The notes beneath the pieces are model-generated. The model was not told the origin of the DNA. It saw only the letters and a list, made by a program, of their open reading frames with translations, and did not search any database. DNA of 64,000 bases from an uncultured Caulobacter sp. (lineage in GTDB: Bacteria; Pseudomonadota; Alphaproteobacteria; Caulobacterales; Caulobacteraceae), in contig NZ_CAMQSF010000003.1 in assembly GCF_947036865.1 (NCBI RefSeq), positions 62,001 through 126,000 on the forward strand, read 5' to 3'. Both the position numbers and the translations under genes were made by a program. This document shows positions 32,372 to 41,650 of the stretch, in pieces (within the stretch, counting starts at the first letter, position 1; each line of letters starts with the position of its first letter).

Positions 32372-33991
32372 TCAAGAACGCTCTTCCGTCGAACCCGGCG
32401 CCGGCGCGCCCGGCATCGGGGCGACGCCGGTGGCCGGAGCGTTCGGATCGAGCTCCGGCACGTCCACCACGCCCTTGCGCACGTTCGACTGCCAGAAGCC
32501 GTAGACGAAGTAGAACAGCAGCCCGATCGCGGTCCAGACGTAGAACACCGTCTTGGATTCCTTGCCGAGGCTCAGGAACAGCACCACGCAGCCGATGATC
32601 GACAGCGGCGCCACCACGAACAGCAGCGGCGTCCGGAACGGGCGCGCGCGGTTCTTGTCGGTGAAGCGCAGGATCATCACGCCCAGCGACACCGCCGCGA
32701 AGGCGAACAGCGTGCCCGAGTTTGAGTAGTCCGCCAGCTGGCCGACCGGCAGGAACGCCGCGGCGACCGCGACGGCCACGCCGGTGATCAGGGTGATGAT
32801 CCACGGCGTCTTGAACTTGGCGTGGACGGCGCTGAGGCCCTTGGGCAGCAGGCCGTCGCGCGCCATCACGAAGAAGATGCGGGTCTGGCCGTACATCATC
32901 AGCAGCACGACCGAGGGCAGGGCGATCGTCGCCGCCAGGCCCACCGTGTAGCCGGCCAGCGGGTGGCCGACCTCGCGCAGGACGTGAGCCAGAGCCTCCT
33001 TCGAGCAGACCAGCGGCGCGTGCGCGCTGGTGCAGGCGGCGCTGGCGTAGAGGGCGGGCGAGCCGTCGGCGAAAGGCAGGCCGGTCGCCGGGTCGACCAG
33101 CGGCTGGGCGCCGAACGAACCGATCACGCCGCCCGCGACCAGCAGGTAGAAGATCGTGCAGATCAGCAGGCTGGCGATCAGGCCGATCGGAACGTTGCGT
33201 TGCGGGTTCTTGGTTTCCTCGGCCGCCGTCGAGACGGCGTCGAAGCCGACATAGGCGAAGAAGATCGAAGCGGCCGCGCCCAGCACGCCGGTGCCCGACG
33301 ACCCCAGCGGATTGCCCCAGCCGCGGGGCGTGAAGGGGTGGAAGTTCGCGCCGTGACCCAGGGCGATCGGCAGGGTGATGATCACGAACAGCGACAGGGC
33401 CGCGACCTTCACGGCCACCAGGATCGCATTGAAATTGGCGCTTTCCTTGGTGCCCAGGATCAGCAGGGCGGTCACGACCGCCGTGATCACCACGGCGGGC
33501 AGGTTGACCACGCCGCCGACCTCGCCGCCTTGGATGAAGCCGCCGATGGAGATCTTCGGGCCGACCGTCAAGGCATGGGGTATGTGTACGCCTATGGCGT
33601 CGAGGAAGCCCACGATGTGGCCGGACCAGCCGACCGCGACGGCGCTGGCGCCCAGCGCGTATTCAAGGATCAGCGCCCAACCGACCAGCCAGGCGACCAC
33701 CTCGCCCATGACCGCGTACGAATAGGTATAGGCCGAGCCGGCGACCGGCACCATCGAGGCGAGTTCGGAGTAGCAGAGCGCGGCGACCGCGCAGACCAGA
33801 CCGGCGATGATGAACGAGATCATCATGCCGGGGCCGGCTTTTTGAGCGGCGGTGGCGGTCAGGACGAAGATGCCCGTGCCGATCACCGCGCCGATTCCCA
33901 GCAGCGTCAGCTGGACGGGACCTAGCGAGCGGTGCAGGGATTTTTTCTCAGCCGTCGCCAGGATCGCATCAAGCGATTTTACGCGCCACAT
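32372..33991 (-). CDS. APC-family amino acid permease
   Basis: A 539-residue transporter with about 12-14 helices. The substrate-binding first helix reads LGIGAVIGTGIFVLTA, the family hallmark; FFAYVGFDAVSTAAEETKNPQRN is the conserved loop of the cationic amino acid transporter branch. A strong GAGGAGG ribosome site precedes the ATG. The C-terminal 25 residues are Pro/Ala-rich and cytoplasmic. An extra loop of about 50 residues (DPATGLPFADGSPALYASAA...) with two cysteines lies mid-protein, probably periplasmic. Substrate is likely a basic or neutral amino acid. Confidence 0.92.
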   Translation of the reverse strand: MWRVKSLDAILATAEKKSLHRSLGPVQLTLLGIGAVIGTGIFVLTATAAQKAGPGMMISFIIAGLVCAVAALCYSELASMVPVAGSAYTYSYAVMGEVVAWLVGWALILEYALGASAVAVGWSGHIVGFLDAIGVHIPHALTVGPKISIGGFIQGGEVGGVVNLPAVVITAVVTALLILGTKESANFNAILVAVKVAALSLFVIITLPIALGHGANFHPFTPRGWGNPLGSSGTGVLGAAASIFFAYVGFDAVSTAAEETKNPQRNVPIGLIASLLICTIFYLLVAGGVIGSFGAQPLVDPATGLPFADGSPALYASAACTSAHAPLVCSKEALAHVLREVGHPLAGYTVGLAATIALPSVVLLMMYGQTRIFFVMARDGLLPKGLSAVHAKFKTPWIITLITGVAVAVAAAFLPVGQLADYSNSGTLFAFAAVSLGVMILRFTDKNRARPFRTPLLFVVAPLSIIGCVVLFLSLGKESKTVFYVWTAIGLLFYFVYGFWQSNVRKGVVDVPELDPNAPATGVAPMPGAPAPGSTEERS

Positions 33992-34171
33992 AGTTCCTCC
34001 TCGATAGGCAAGACTCCCCCCGGGGGTCGCCTTTAGAAAATTTTGCGGACCGTGACCCTTTTATGAGCATGGGGTCAAGGCCAACTGGTGAATGGGCGTA
34101 AATGTTCTCCGGAGGCGCGGCGCGTCCAGTCCTCCTTGGCGACGCGGCCCCGCGCCGGTAAAGCGGGCGCG

Positions 34172-36613
34172 ATGTTGCCCATTTTCGAGGCCATGCCGGC
34201 GCTGAAAGACGCCTTGAGCGCGCGGGAGAGCGCCGTTCTCGTCGCGCCGCCCGGCGCGGGCAAGACCACGGCGGTCCCGCTGGCCCTGCTGCACCAGCCT
34301 TGGGCGGCCGGCCGCAAGATCATCGTGCTGGAGCCCCGGCGCCTGGCCGCGCGCGCCGCCGCCGCGCGCATGGCCGCCAATCTGGGCGAGAGCGTCGGCG
34401 ACACGGTCGGCTTCCGGGTCCGCCTCCAGTCCAAGGTCTCGGCCAGGACGCGGATCGAGGTCGTCACCGAGGGCGTCTTCACGCGGATGATTCTGGACGA
34501 TCCGGGGCTGGACGGCGTCGCCGCCGTGCTGTTCGACGAGTTCCACGAGCGCAGCCTCGACGCCGACCTTGGCCTGGCCTTCGCGCGCGACGCGCAGGGG
34601 CTGCTGCGCGACGACCTGCGCCTCCTGGTCATGTCGGCGACCCTGGACGGCGCGCGCGTCTCGGCCCTGCTTGGCGAGGCGCCGGTCGTCGAGAGCCAGG
34701 GGCGGATGTTCCCCGTCGACACCCGCTATCTCGGGCGCGACGAGCGCCAGCGGCTGGAGGAACGCGTCGGCCGCGCGGTCGAGCGGGCGCTGGCCGAGGA
34801 GACCGGTTCGATCCTGGTGTTCCTGCCGGGCCAGGGCGAGATCCGCCGCGCCGAAAGCTGGCTGAACGAGCGCCTGCGCCGGCCGGAGGTCGACATCGCG
34901 CCGCTCTATGGCGCCTTGGAGCCCGCCGCCCAGGACCGCGCCATCTCGCCCGCGTCGGCGGGGCGTCGCAAGGTGGTGTTGGCCACCTCGATCGCGGAGA
35001 CCAGTCTGACCATCGAGGGCGTGCGGGTGGTGATCGACGCCGGCCTGGCGCGCGTGCCGCGCTATGACCCCGCCTCGGGCATCACGCGGCTGGAGACGGT
35101 GCGCGTCAGCCGCGCCGCCGCCGACCAGCGCCGGGGCCGCGCCGGCCGCGTCGAGCCCGGCGTCTGCTATCGTCTGTGGGACGAGCCGGAGACCCGCTCG
35201 CTGCCCGCCTTCGCGCGGCCGGAGATCCTGGAGGCGGACCTGTCGCGCCTGGCGCTCGACTTGGCCCGCTGGGGCGCGCGCGATCCCTCGGGCCTGACCT
35301 TCCTGGATCCGCCGCCGGCCGCCGCCTTCGCCGAGGCGCGCGCCTTGCTGACCCGCGTCCAGGCGCTCGACGCCCAGGGCGACCTGACCGCCCACGGCCG
35401 GGCCCTGGCCGACATGCCGCTGCCGCCGCGCCTGGCCCACATGGTCGTGCGCGCCGCCGCCTCGGGCCAGGCGCGCGAGGCCGCCGAGATCGCCGCCGTC
35501 CTGACCGAGCAGGGCTTGGGCGGCAGGGATGTCGACCTGCGCCGGCGGCTGGAGAACCTGCACCGCGACCGCTCGCCGAGGGGACGCGACGCCATGGCCT
35601 TGGTCGAGCGCTGGGCCCGCGCGGCCGGCCGGGGGGCCGGCGCCAAGACCTTGGAGATCGGCGCGATGCTGGCCGAGGCCTATCCGGAGCGTGTGGCCAA
35701 GGCGCGCGGCAAGCCCGGCGAGTTCCAGCTGGCCGGCGGGCGCGGGGTCTATCTGGAGCCGACCGATCCCCTGGCGCGCGAGCCCTGGCTGGCCGTCGGC
35801 GAACTGGGCGGCGGCGAGGCCCGCGACCGCATCCTCCTGGCCGCCGCCGTCGACGAGGCCGATCTGCGCGAGACCTTCGCCGACCGGCTGGTGGCCGAGG
35901 ATCGGCTGGAAACGTCGGGCGGCAAGGTCCGCGCCAAGCGGCTGCTGCGCCTGGGTAGACTCGTGCTCGAGGAGCGGCTGATCGACAGTCCCGATCCGGC
36001 CATGATCTCCGGCGCGCTGCTGGACCAGGTCCGCGCCGAGGGTCTCTCGGCGCTGCGCCTGGGCGAGCGGGGCAGGGCGCTGCTGGATCGCGTGGCGTTC
36101 CTGCACGAAGTCGATGGCGAGGAATGGCCCGACCTGTCCGAGCCCGCCCTGATCGCGAGGCTGGACGAGTGGCTAGAGCCGCTGCTGGCCGGCCGCTCGT
36201 CGCTGGCGAGCCTGGACGAGGGGACCTTGCATGACGCCCTGAAGACGCTGGTGCCCTGGGACCTGCAGCGGAAGATGGACGCGCTGCTGCCCGCCCGCTT
36301 CGAGGCGCCGACCGGCAACACCTTCGCCATCGACTATTCCGCTGAAGGGGGACCGCGCGTCGAGGTGCGGGTCGGCGAACTCTATGGCCTGGCCGAACAT
36401 CCCAGCGTGGCCGGCGGTAAGGTGCCGCTGACGCTCGCGCTGCTCTCGCCCGCCCACCGCCCGATCCAGATCACCAAGGACCTGCCGCGCTTCTGGAAAG
36501 GCTCGTGGCGCGAGGTGAAGGTCGAGATGAAGGGCCGCTATCCGAGGCATGTCTGGCCGGATGATCCGGCCAGCGCCGCGCCGGTGACAAGAGCGAAGCC
36601 TCGGGGGACTTGA
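34172..36613 (+). CDS. hrpB: ATP-dependent helicase HrpB
   Basis: An 813-residue DEAH-box helicase. VAPPGAGKTTAVPLALL is motif I, FDEFHERSLDADLGL motif II (DEFH), VMSATLDG motif III, ATSIAETSLTIEGV motif V and QRRGRAGRVEPG motif VI; helicase-associated domains and the HrpB C-terminal domain (GRYPRHVWPDDPASA) follow. Length fits bacterial HrpB. The start at MLPIFEAMPALKDAL matches the family; an upstream ATG would add 28 unmatched residues. HrpB handles RNA structure in an unclear process. Confidence 0.95.
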   Translation: MLPIFEAMPALKDALSARESAVLVAPPGAGKTTAVPLALLHQPWAAGRKIIVLEPRRLAARAAAARMAANLGESVGDTVGFRVRLQSKVSARTRIEVVTEGVFTRMILDDPGLDGVAAVLFDEFHERSLDADLGLAFARDAQGLLRDDLRLLVMSATLDGARVSALLGEAPVVESQGRMFPVDTRYLGRDERQRLEERVGRAVERALAEETGSILVFLPGQGEIRRAESWLNERLRRPEVDIAPLYGALEPAAQDRAISPASAGRRKVVLATSIAETSLTIEGVRVVIDAGLARVPRYDPASGITRLETVRVSRAAADQRRGRAGRVEPGVCYRLWDEPETRSLPAFARPEILEADLSRLALDLARWGARDPSGLTFLDPPPAAAFAEARALLTRVQALDAQGDLTAHGRALADMPLPPRLAHMVVRAAASGQAREAAEIAAVLTEQGLGGRDVDLRRRLENLHRDRSPRGRDAMALVERWARAAGRGAGAKTLEIGAMLAEAYPERVAKARGKPGEFQLAGGRGVYLEPTDPLAREPWLAVGELGGGEARDRILLAAAVDEADLRETFADRLVAEDRLETSGGKVRAKRLLRLGRLVLEERLIDSPDPAMISGALLDQVRAEGLSALRLGERGRALLDRVAFLHEVDGEEWPDLSEPALIARLDEWLEPLLAGRSSLASLDEGTLHDALKTLVPWDLQRKMDALLPARFEAPTGNTFAIDYSAEGGPRVEVRVGELYGLAEHPSVAGGKVPLTLALLSPAHRPIQITKDLPRFWKGSWREVKVEMKGRYPRHVWPDDPASAAPVTRAKPRGT

Positions 36614-36656
36614 GGTGGAAGGGAGGTCTTTGCTCATCAGCGGATCTTTAAATCCT

Positions 36657-36790
36657 CCGTCATTCCCGCCCTTGTGGCGGGAACCTCTCTCTACGCCGCA
36701 GGTGCGGGAGGGGCGGACCGCTAAGCAGTCCGCTGGTGTCTCACGTGTGAGCTGAACCAGGGGTTCCCGCCACGAGGGCGGGAATGACGG
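36657..36790. repeat. Inverted pair of a 29-bp intergenic repeat
   Basis: CCGTCATTCCCGCC... (36657-36685) and its reverse complement (36762-36790) agree at 28 of 29 positions and enclose 76 bases that contain a further small palindrome, GCGGAC...GTCCGC (36713-36733). Each arm has its own CCCGCC/GGCGGG dyad. The whole block could fold into a long cruciform or RNA hairpin between the convergent hrpB and RNA methyltransferase genes. It looks like a dispersed palindromic element of the REP/MITE kind; no transposase is present. Confidence 0.75.
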
Positions 36791-36842
36791 TTGGTATGGG
36801 AGCGGTGCAGCGCCGACTTACGCCTGTGCCGCCGCTCGCGCG

Positions 36843-37634
36843 CTACCCGGTCACCGTATAGATCATGATGCCCGTGGCCACCGACAGGTTCAGGCTGTCC
36901 GCCCGGCCGCGCATCGGGATCTTCACATTCACATCGCACGCCGCCGCCAGCTCCGGCGGCAGGCCCTGTTGCTCGTTGCCCATCAGGATCAGCGAGGGCT
37001 TCACATAGTCGGCGGACTTGTGGTCGACGGTGGCGGTCAGCAGGGTGCCCACCACGCTGCCGGGCCAGGTCTCGCGCCAGGCCAGGAACTCCGGGATCGT
37101 GGCCTTGGCTATCTTCACCGCGAAGATCGAGCCCATGGTCGCGCGGACGCCCTCGACCGAATAGGGGTCGACGCAGTCGCCGACCAGGATCACCCCGCCG
37201 CAGCCGGCCGCATCGGCGGTGCGGATGACGGTGCCGAGGTTGCCGGGGTCGCGGACGGCCTGCATGGCCACCCAGCAAGGCGCGCTTTCGGGAACGATCG
37301 CCGACAGCGGCGTGAACACCTGCCTGAACACCGCGACCACGGCCTGCGGGTTGTCGCGGCGCGAGACCTTCTCGAGGATCTCGCGATTGACCTCGATGAC
37401 TTCGCCGCCGGCCTTCAGGCACGCGGCGACGGCCTTCTTCAGCATCGGATGGTCGGCGGCGTCGGGGCCGTACATGACGATCTTGGGCGCGTGGCCGCAG
37501 TCGATCGCCTCGATGACGATCTTCAGGCCCTCGGCCAGGAACAGGCCGCTCTCCTCGCGCTCCTTGCGCATGTGCAGGGCGCGGACCGCCTTGACTGTGT
37601 TGTTGGTCAGGGAGGTGACGGTCTTGGTGTTCAT
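36843..37634 (-). CDS. SpoU/TrmH-family RNA 2'-O-methyltransferase
   Basis: A 263-residue SPOUT methyltransferase. The N-terminal substrate-binding part (KREESGLFLAEGLKIVIEA) and the knot motifs VRDPGNLGTVIRTADAAG, LILMGNEQQGLPPEL and IPMRGRADSLNLSVATGI are complete, including the SLN-S-A cofactor loop. It methylates a ribose in rRNA or tRNA; the exact target cannot be told. Its ribosome site GGGGAGGG lies inside the end of the upstream methyltransferase gene, 5 bases away. Confidence 0.92.
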   Translation of the reverse strand: MNTKTVTSLTNNTVKAVRALHMRKEREESGLFLAEGLKIVIEAIDCGHAPKIVMYGPDAADHPMLKKAVAACLKAGGEVIEVNREILEKVSRRDNPQAVVAVFRQVFTPLSAIVPESAPCWVAMQAVRDPGNLGTVIRTADAAGCGGVILVGDCVDPYSVEGVRATMGSIFAVKIAKATIPEFLAWRETWPGSVVGTLLTATVDHKSADYVKPSLILMGNEQQGLPPELAAACDVNVKIPMRGRADSLNLSVATGIMIYTVTG

Positions 37635-37639
37635 GTCGC

Positions 37640-38563
37640 TTAGCCCTCCCCAGAAACATCAGAAGACCAGCGCGCGAAGAACGACAGGCCGATCTGGCGG
37701 TCGCCCCTTTCCTCGACCAAGGCCAGTTCGCCCCAGTCGATGACGCCACCGCGCCCCTGAAGCTCCTGCGCTAGCAGACCCGACATCGCCGCGCCCGAAA
37801 CCCGCGCGGCATAGGCGTTCATCAGCAGGAAGGAGGCGTCGTCCGACAGCAGCGTCGCGCAGTCCTTGGTCAGGGCGGCCAGGTCTTCGAACAGGCGCCA
37901 GACCTCGCCGTCGGCGCCGCGGCCGAACTTCGGCGGGTCCAGGATGATCCCGTCATAGCGGTTGCCGCGCCGCACCTCGCGGGCCACGAACTTGCGGGCG
38001 TCCTCGACGATCCAGCGGATCGGCTTGTCGGCCAGGCCGGCGAAGGCGGCGTTCTCGCGCGCGAAGCCCACCGACTTCTTGGAGGCGTCGACATGGGTGA
38101 CGGCCGCGCCGGCGGCGGCGCAGACCAGCGAGGCGACGCCGGTATAGCCGAACAGATTCAGGATCTTGGGCTGGCCCTCTGAGGCCTTGTTGAAGGCGCG
38201 GACCCGTTCGTCCTGCCACGCCCAGTTGGCCGCCTGCTCGGGGAAGAAGGCCAGGTGCCGGAAGGGCGTGAACTGGCCGTGGAACTTGGCCTGGCCCCAG
38301 GCCAGGTCGAACTTCTCGATCGGCTTGCCCTTGAAGCGCCAGCGGCCGGCCTCGTCCTCGTCGGTGGGATCGAAGACGGCGTCGGCGTTCTCCCACACCC
38401 TCTGGTCCAGGCGCGGCTTCCAGAAGCACTGCGGCTCGGGCCGCACCACGGTGTAGCGGCCGTAGCGCTCCAGCTTCTTGCCGTCGCCGCTGTCCAGCAG
38501 GGCGTAGTCGGCCCAGCCGGGGGTGCGCATGACGATGGGGGCGGGGGCGATCTTCGGGGCCAT
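37640..38563 (-). CDS. Class I SAM-dependent RNA methyltransferase (RlmI/RlmK-like)
   Basis: A 307-residue methyltransferase. NLFGYTGVASLVCAAAGA is the SAM loop, VDASKKSVGFARENA the acidic ribose contact, and ILDPPKFGRGADG the catalytic DPPKF motif of the RlmI/RlmK and YfiF-like group. It lacks an N-terminal PUA domain, so the target base is uncertain. The ATG at 38563 is used because the frame above it belongs to the next gene region. It is followed after 5 bases by the SpoU gene, making an RNA-modification pair. Confidence 0.88.
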   Translation of the reverse strand: MAPKIAPAPIVMRTPGWADYALLDSGDGKKLERYGRYTVVRPEPQCFWKPRLDQRVWENADAVFDPTDEDEAGRWRFKGKPIEKFDLAWGQAKFHGQFTPFRHLAFFPEQAANWAWQDERVRAFNKASEGQPKILNLFGYTGVASLVCAAAGAAVTHVDASKKSVGFARENAAFAGLADKPIRWIVEDARKFVAREVRRGNRYDGIILDPPKFGRGADGEVWRLFEDLAALTKDCATLLSDDASFLLMNAYAARVSGAAMSGLLAQELQGRGGVIDWGELALVEERGDRQIGLSFFARWSSDVSGEG

Positions 38564-38580
38564 CGCCCGCCCATACCGCC

Positions 38581-40002
38581 TTAGGGCGCCGGGCGTCCAG
38601 AGCGCGGGGCGTGCAGCGTCTTGTCCCAGCGGTGCGGGGCGGTGACGAATTGATAGAGGGCCTTGGCGGCCGCCAAGCTCTGCAGGATCCAGTAGCCGGC
38701 CATGCCGAACAGGTGCAGCGCCTTCGGCTGGCCGCCGGCGCGGACCATGCCGCGCGCGCCGGCCACGACCGCCGAGCCCCAGCCCAGGCCGTAGAGCATC
38801 AGATCCCAGATCGGGATCTCGAACCGGCCGTCCGGCACGTAGTCGATCGCCGCCAGGCCTATGGCCACAGCCATCACCGGCCCGTGCAGGTGCGACGACG
38901 CCACCGACTGCGCCAGCGTCAGGATCAGGGCGACGGCGTTGCGCGGCTGGCGCGGAATCTGGCCGCGCGCGTGGACGGCCAGGGTCTGCATGTGGCCCTT
39001 GATCCAGCGGGCGCGTTGCGGAAACCACTGGGCCGAGGTGGTCGGGGCGGTCTCCCAGGTGGGCCGGCCGATCACGCCCAGCCGATAGCCCGCGGCGGCG
39101 AGCCGGAAGCCGACGTCCGCGTCCTCGGTCACGTTGTAGGCGTCCCACGCGCCGACCTTTCTCAAGGCGGCCGTCTTGAAGTGATTGCTGGTGCCGCCCA
39201 GCGGGAAGGCCAGCCCCCAGCGGGCCAGGGCCAGCAGCAGCACCTCGAAGTGGGCGGCGTATTCCAACCGGAACTGCGAGGGCAGGAAGAGCGGGAAGGC
39301 CGGCTCCTCGATCCGCAGCGGCGCTTGCAGGCAGGCCAGGCGCGGATCCGAGGCGGCGAAGCGCGCGGCGGCCTCGCGCAGCTGACCGGGGTCGGGCATG
39401 TCCTCGGCGTCGTAGATGACGACGAGGTCGCCGCGCGCCCGCTCCAGCGCGAAATTGCACGCGCGCGGCTTGGTCTTCGGCGTCCCCGGCGGGGCGATCA
39501 GCACTTGCACGAAGGTCGGCAGGCGAAGGCGGCGAACCGCCGCCAGGGTGGTCTCGTCGTCGGCCTCCAGCACGATCAGCGCCTGGAGTCGCTCGCGCGG
39601 GTAGTCGATCGCCGAAAGGCTCGCGACCAGTTCGGCGACGACCTCGGCCTCCCGGTAAAGCGGCACGATGATCGTGTAGGCGGGGAGCGCCTCTTCGTCG
39701 AGCGGCGGCGGCTCGGCGGCCGGCAACGGCGTGCAGGCCGCGGCCAGCCGCGTGACCCCGCCCAGCAGGAACACGGCGAAGAACGCGTGGTGCGCCACGA
39801 TCAGCGCGCCCGTCGGATCCAGCGCGACGCCGATGGCGGCCAGCAGGCCGCTGATGGCCACCGTCGCCGCCTGGGCCTGGCTCAGGGTCTGGTGCGCGCC
39901 GTCGCGGCTCGCCGCCGCGCCCCACGGCGCGTCCCGTTCGATCGCCGCGGGTCCGACCGCCGGCGCGATCGCCGGTTCAAGTCGTCTGTCTTCGCGCGCC
40001 AT
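38581..40002 (-). CDS. Membrane glycosyltransferase family 2
   Basis: A 473-residue processive-type GT2 enzyme. Two N-terminal helices (about residues 42-85) precede the catalytic domain: TIIVPLYREAEVVAELVASL, the UDP-site VIYDAEDMPDP, the acceptor/base motif VTEDADVGFRL and the QxxRW signature in QRARWIKGHMQT; further helices follow. This is the plan of cellulose- or beta-glucan-synthase relatives. The start at 40002 has GGGAG six bases upstream. Product unknown; no other polysaccharide genes are adjacent. Confidence 0.9.
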   Translation of the reverse strand: MAREDRRLEPAIAPAVGPAAIERDAPWGAAASRDGAHQTLSQAQAATVAISGLLAAIGVALDPTGALIVAHHAFFAVFLLGGVTRLAAACTPLPAAEPPPLDEEALPAYTIIVPLYREAEVVAELVASLSAIDYPRERLQALIVLEADDETTLAAVRRLRLPTFVQVLIAPPGTPKTKPRACNFALERARGDLVVIYDAEDMPDPGQLREAAARFAASDPRLACLQAPLRIEEPAFPLFLPSQFRLEYAAHFEVLLLALARWGLAFPLGGTSNHFKTAALRKVGAWDAYNVTEDADVGFRLAAAGYRLGVIGRPTWETAPTTSAQWFPQRARWIKGHMQTLAVHARGQIPRQPRNAVALILTLAQSVASSHLHGPVMAVAIGLAAIDYVPDGRFEIPIWDLMLYGLGWGSAVVAGARGMVRAGGQPKALHLFGMAGYWILQSLAAAKALYQFVTAPHRWDKTLHAPRSGRPAP

Positions 40003-40203
40003 GGATGGCTCCCGATCCGCCGCTCGCCCCAACGGCGGCAGATAACGGAATCACAACCGAAGGGTGTCAATAGCCAAAAATGCGCGTTTTACGCTTGCGC
40101 CTCGCGCGCGCGAGCCTGAATTCTCCTGCCACGCACGTTCTTGCGACGGCTGAGTGATTCCCGTTTAGTGTCGGGCGGGGGAAATGAAGGGGAAGCCAGG
40201 TTC

Positions 40204-40839
40204 GTGAGCGTCGCACTGAAAAAGCCTCAGAAGTCAGCCAGAAAACCCAAGGGCGACGGGCACTTGCGACGGGGCGAGATCCTGGCCGCGGCCGAGCGGA
40301 TCTTCATCGCCGAGGGCTATTCCGGCGCGACGATCCGCAAGATCGCCGACGCCGTCGGGGTCTCGTCGACCGCGCTCTACATGCACTTTCGAGACAAGGA
40401 TCAAATTCTGCTCGAGATCAGCAACGACGCCATCGAGCGCTTGCTGGAGCTGAACACCCAGATCGCCTCGCGGCCCATCGACCCGGTCTCGCGCGTCCGG
40501 CTGATGCTGGAGGCGTACATGCGGTTCGCCCTCGACAACCCCAACACCTACCAGCTCGTCTTCTGCACGACCGGCGATCACATCTCGTCGGACAAGGTCG
40601 GCGACACCATGGCCCTGGGCGATCGCTGCTTCGAGAAGTTCAGCGAACCCGTCCATCAGATCGCCGCCCAGGGGCGCCTCCGCTCCGGCTCCGCGGTCCA
40701 GGCGGCCGAGGTGCTGTGGAGCGGCTGTCACGGCCTCGTCTCGCTGCTGATCACCAAGCCGTCGCGCACCTGGTCGGACGCCGAGGGGCTGATGAAGGTC
40801 ATGCTGGACGGCCTTCTGCACGGCCTGGTGACGGACTGA
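40204..40839 (+). CDS. TetR-family regulator, first gene of the FecCD transporter operon
   Basis: A 211-residue regulator from the GTG at 40204. The N-terminal tail is basic (KKPQKSARKPKGDGHLRR); the helix-turn-helix is AERIFIAEGYSGATIRKIADAVGVSSTALYMHF, close to the consensus. The C-terminal part resembles the TetR_C domain of WHG type (PNTYQLVFCTTGDH). It ends 4 bases before the binding-protein gene, so it is the promoter-proximal gene of the ABC operon and probably autoregulates it. Confidence 0.9.
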   Translation: MSVALKKPQKSARKPKGDGHLRRGEILAAAERIFIAEGYSGATIRKIADAVGVSSTALYMHFRDKDQILLEISNDAIERLLELNTQIASRPIDPVSRVRLMLEAYMRFALDNPNTYQLVFCTTGDHISSDKVGDTMALGDRCFEKFSEPVHQIAAQGRLRSGSAVQAAEVLWSGCHGLVSLLITKPSRTWSDAEGLMKVMLDGLLHGLVTD

Positions 40840-40843
40840 CGGC

Positions 40844-41650
40844 GTGAGTGCGGCCAGGGTCTTGCGCGCCCTCGCGGCGGCGCTGGCGTTCGCGCCGGTC
40901 TCGGCCGCGGCCGCGCCGCGCGTGATGTCGCTGGACTCCTGCGCCGACCAATACGTGCTGGCGCTGGCCCCGCGCCAGACCATCGTCGGCCTCTCGTATC
41001 GCGCGGTGGCGGCCGACAGCTATATGCGCGCTTCGGCCGGGGGCCTGCCGCTTCGGCGCGCGACCTTCGAAACGCTCGTGGCCGCCAAGCCGGACGTGGT
41101 CGTGCGCCTATGGGGCGGCGACGCGCGGCTGGTCCGGGCCTTGGACCACAAGGGCGTGCTGACCGTCACGCTCGACGACGCCAGCGATTTCAACGGCTTG
41201 CGCGCCAATGTCCGCAAGGTGGCGGCCGCGCTGAACCGTCGGCCGCAGGGCGAGGCGCTGGTCGCGCGGATGGACGCGCAACTCACCCAAGCGGCCGGGG
41301 CGGGACGAGGGCGGCCTGCGCTCTATCTGACGCCGGGCGGCTTCACGACGGGCTCCGGGACGCTGATCGACGCCCTGCTGAAAGCGGCGGGCTATGCGAA
41401 CGCGGCCAAGGGCGCGTCCTACGCCCCGGTCTCGCTGGAGGGGCTCGTGATGGCGCCGCCAGCGGCGGTGGTGCTGGGCCTGTTCGATCTGGCGCGCGCC
41501 GGGGCCGACCGCTGGGGGCCCGGCCGTCACGCCGCGCTCCAGGCCGCGATCCGCGACCGCACCGTCGCCTCCATGCCGGCCAAGCTGGTCGGCTGCCCCG
41601 GCTGGTTCGCCGCCGAGGGCGCCCTGGATCTGGCCAAGGCGTCGCGATGA
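40844..41650 (+). CDS. ABC transporter substrate-binding protein (BtuF/heme-type)
   Basis: A 268-residue periplasmic protein with a short signal peptide (residues 1-22, ending VSAAAAP). The body matches the helical-backbone binding proteins for cobalamin, haem or siderophores: RVMSLDSCADQYVLALAP, TFETLVAAKPDVVV, FTTGSGTLIDALLKAAGY. It starts with GTG. Its stop overlaps the permease start (ATGA). No TonB receptor or cobalamin riboswitch is seen nearby, so the ligand remains open. Confidence 0.85.
   Translation: MSAARVLRALAAALAFAPVSAAAAPRVMSLDSCADQYVLALAPRQTIVGLSYRAVAADSYMRASAGGLPLRRATFETLVAAKPDVVVRLWGGDARLVRALDHKGVLTVTLDDASDFNGLRANVRKVAAALNRRPQGEALVARMDAQLTQAAGAGRGRPALYLTPGGFTTGSGTLIDALLKAAGYANAAKGASYAPVSLEGLVMAPPAAVVLGLFDLARAGADRWGPGRHAALQAAIRDRTVASMPAKLVGCPGWFAAEGALDLAKASR

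Noticed and set aside
34061-36106. A 681-codon minus-strand frame opposite hrpB
   Set aside because: Same cause: antisense of GC-rich coding sequence, no motifs, while the plus strand has all helicase motifs.
40003-40203. Cobalamin riboswitch or Fur box before the FecCD operon
   Set aside because: No B12-box-like conserved core or AT-rich Fur palindrome could be recognised in the 200 bases; only a GATTC site at 40156-40160.
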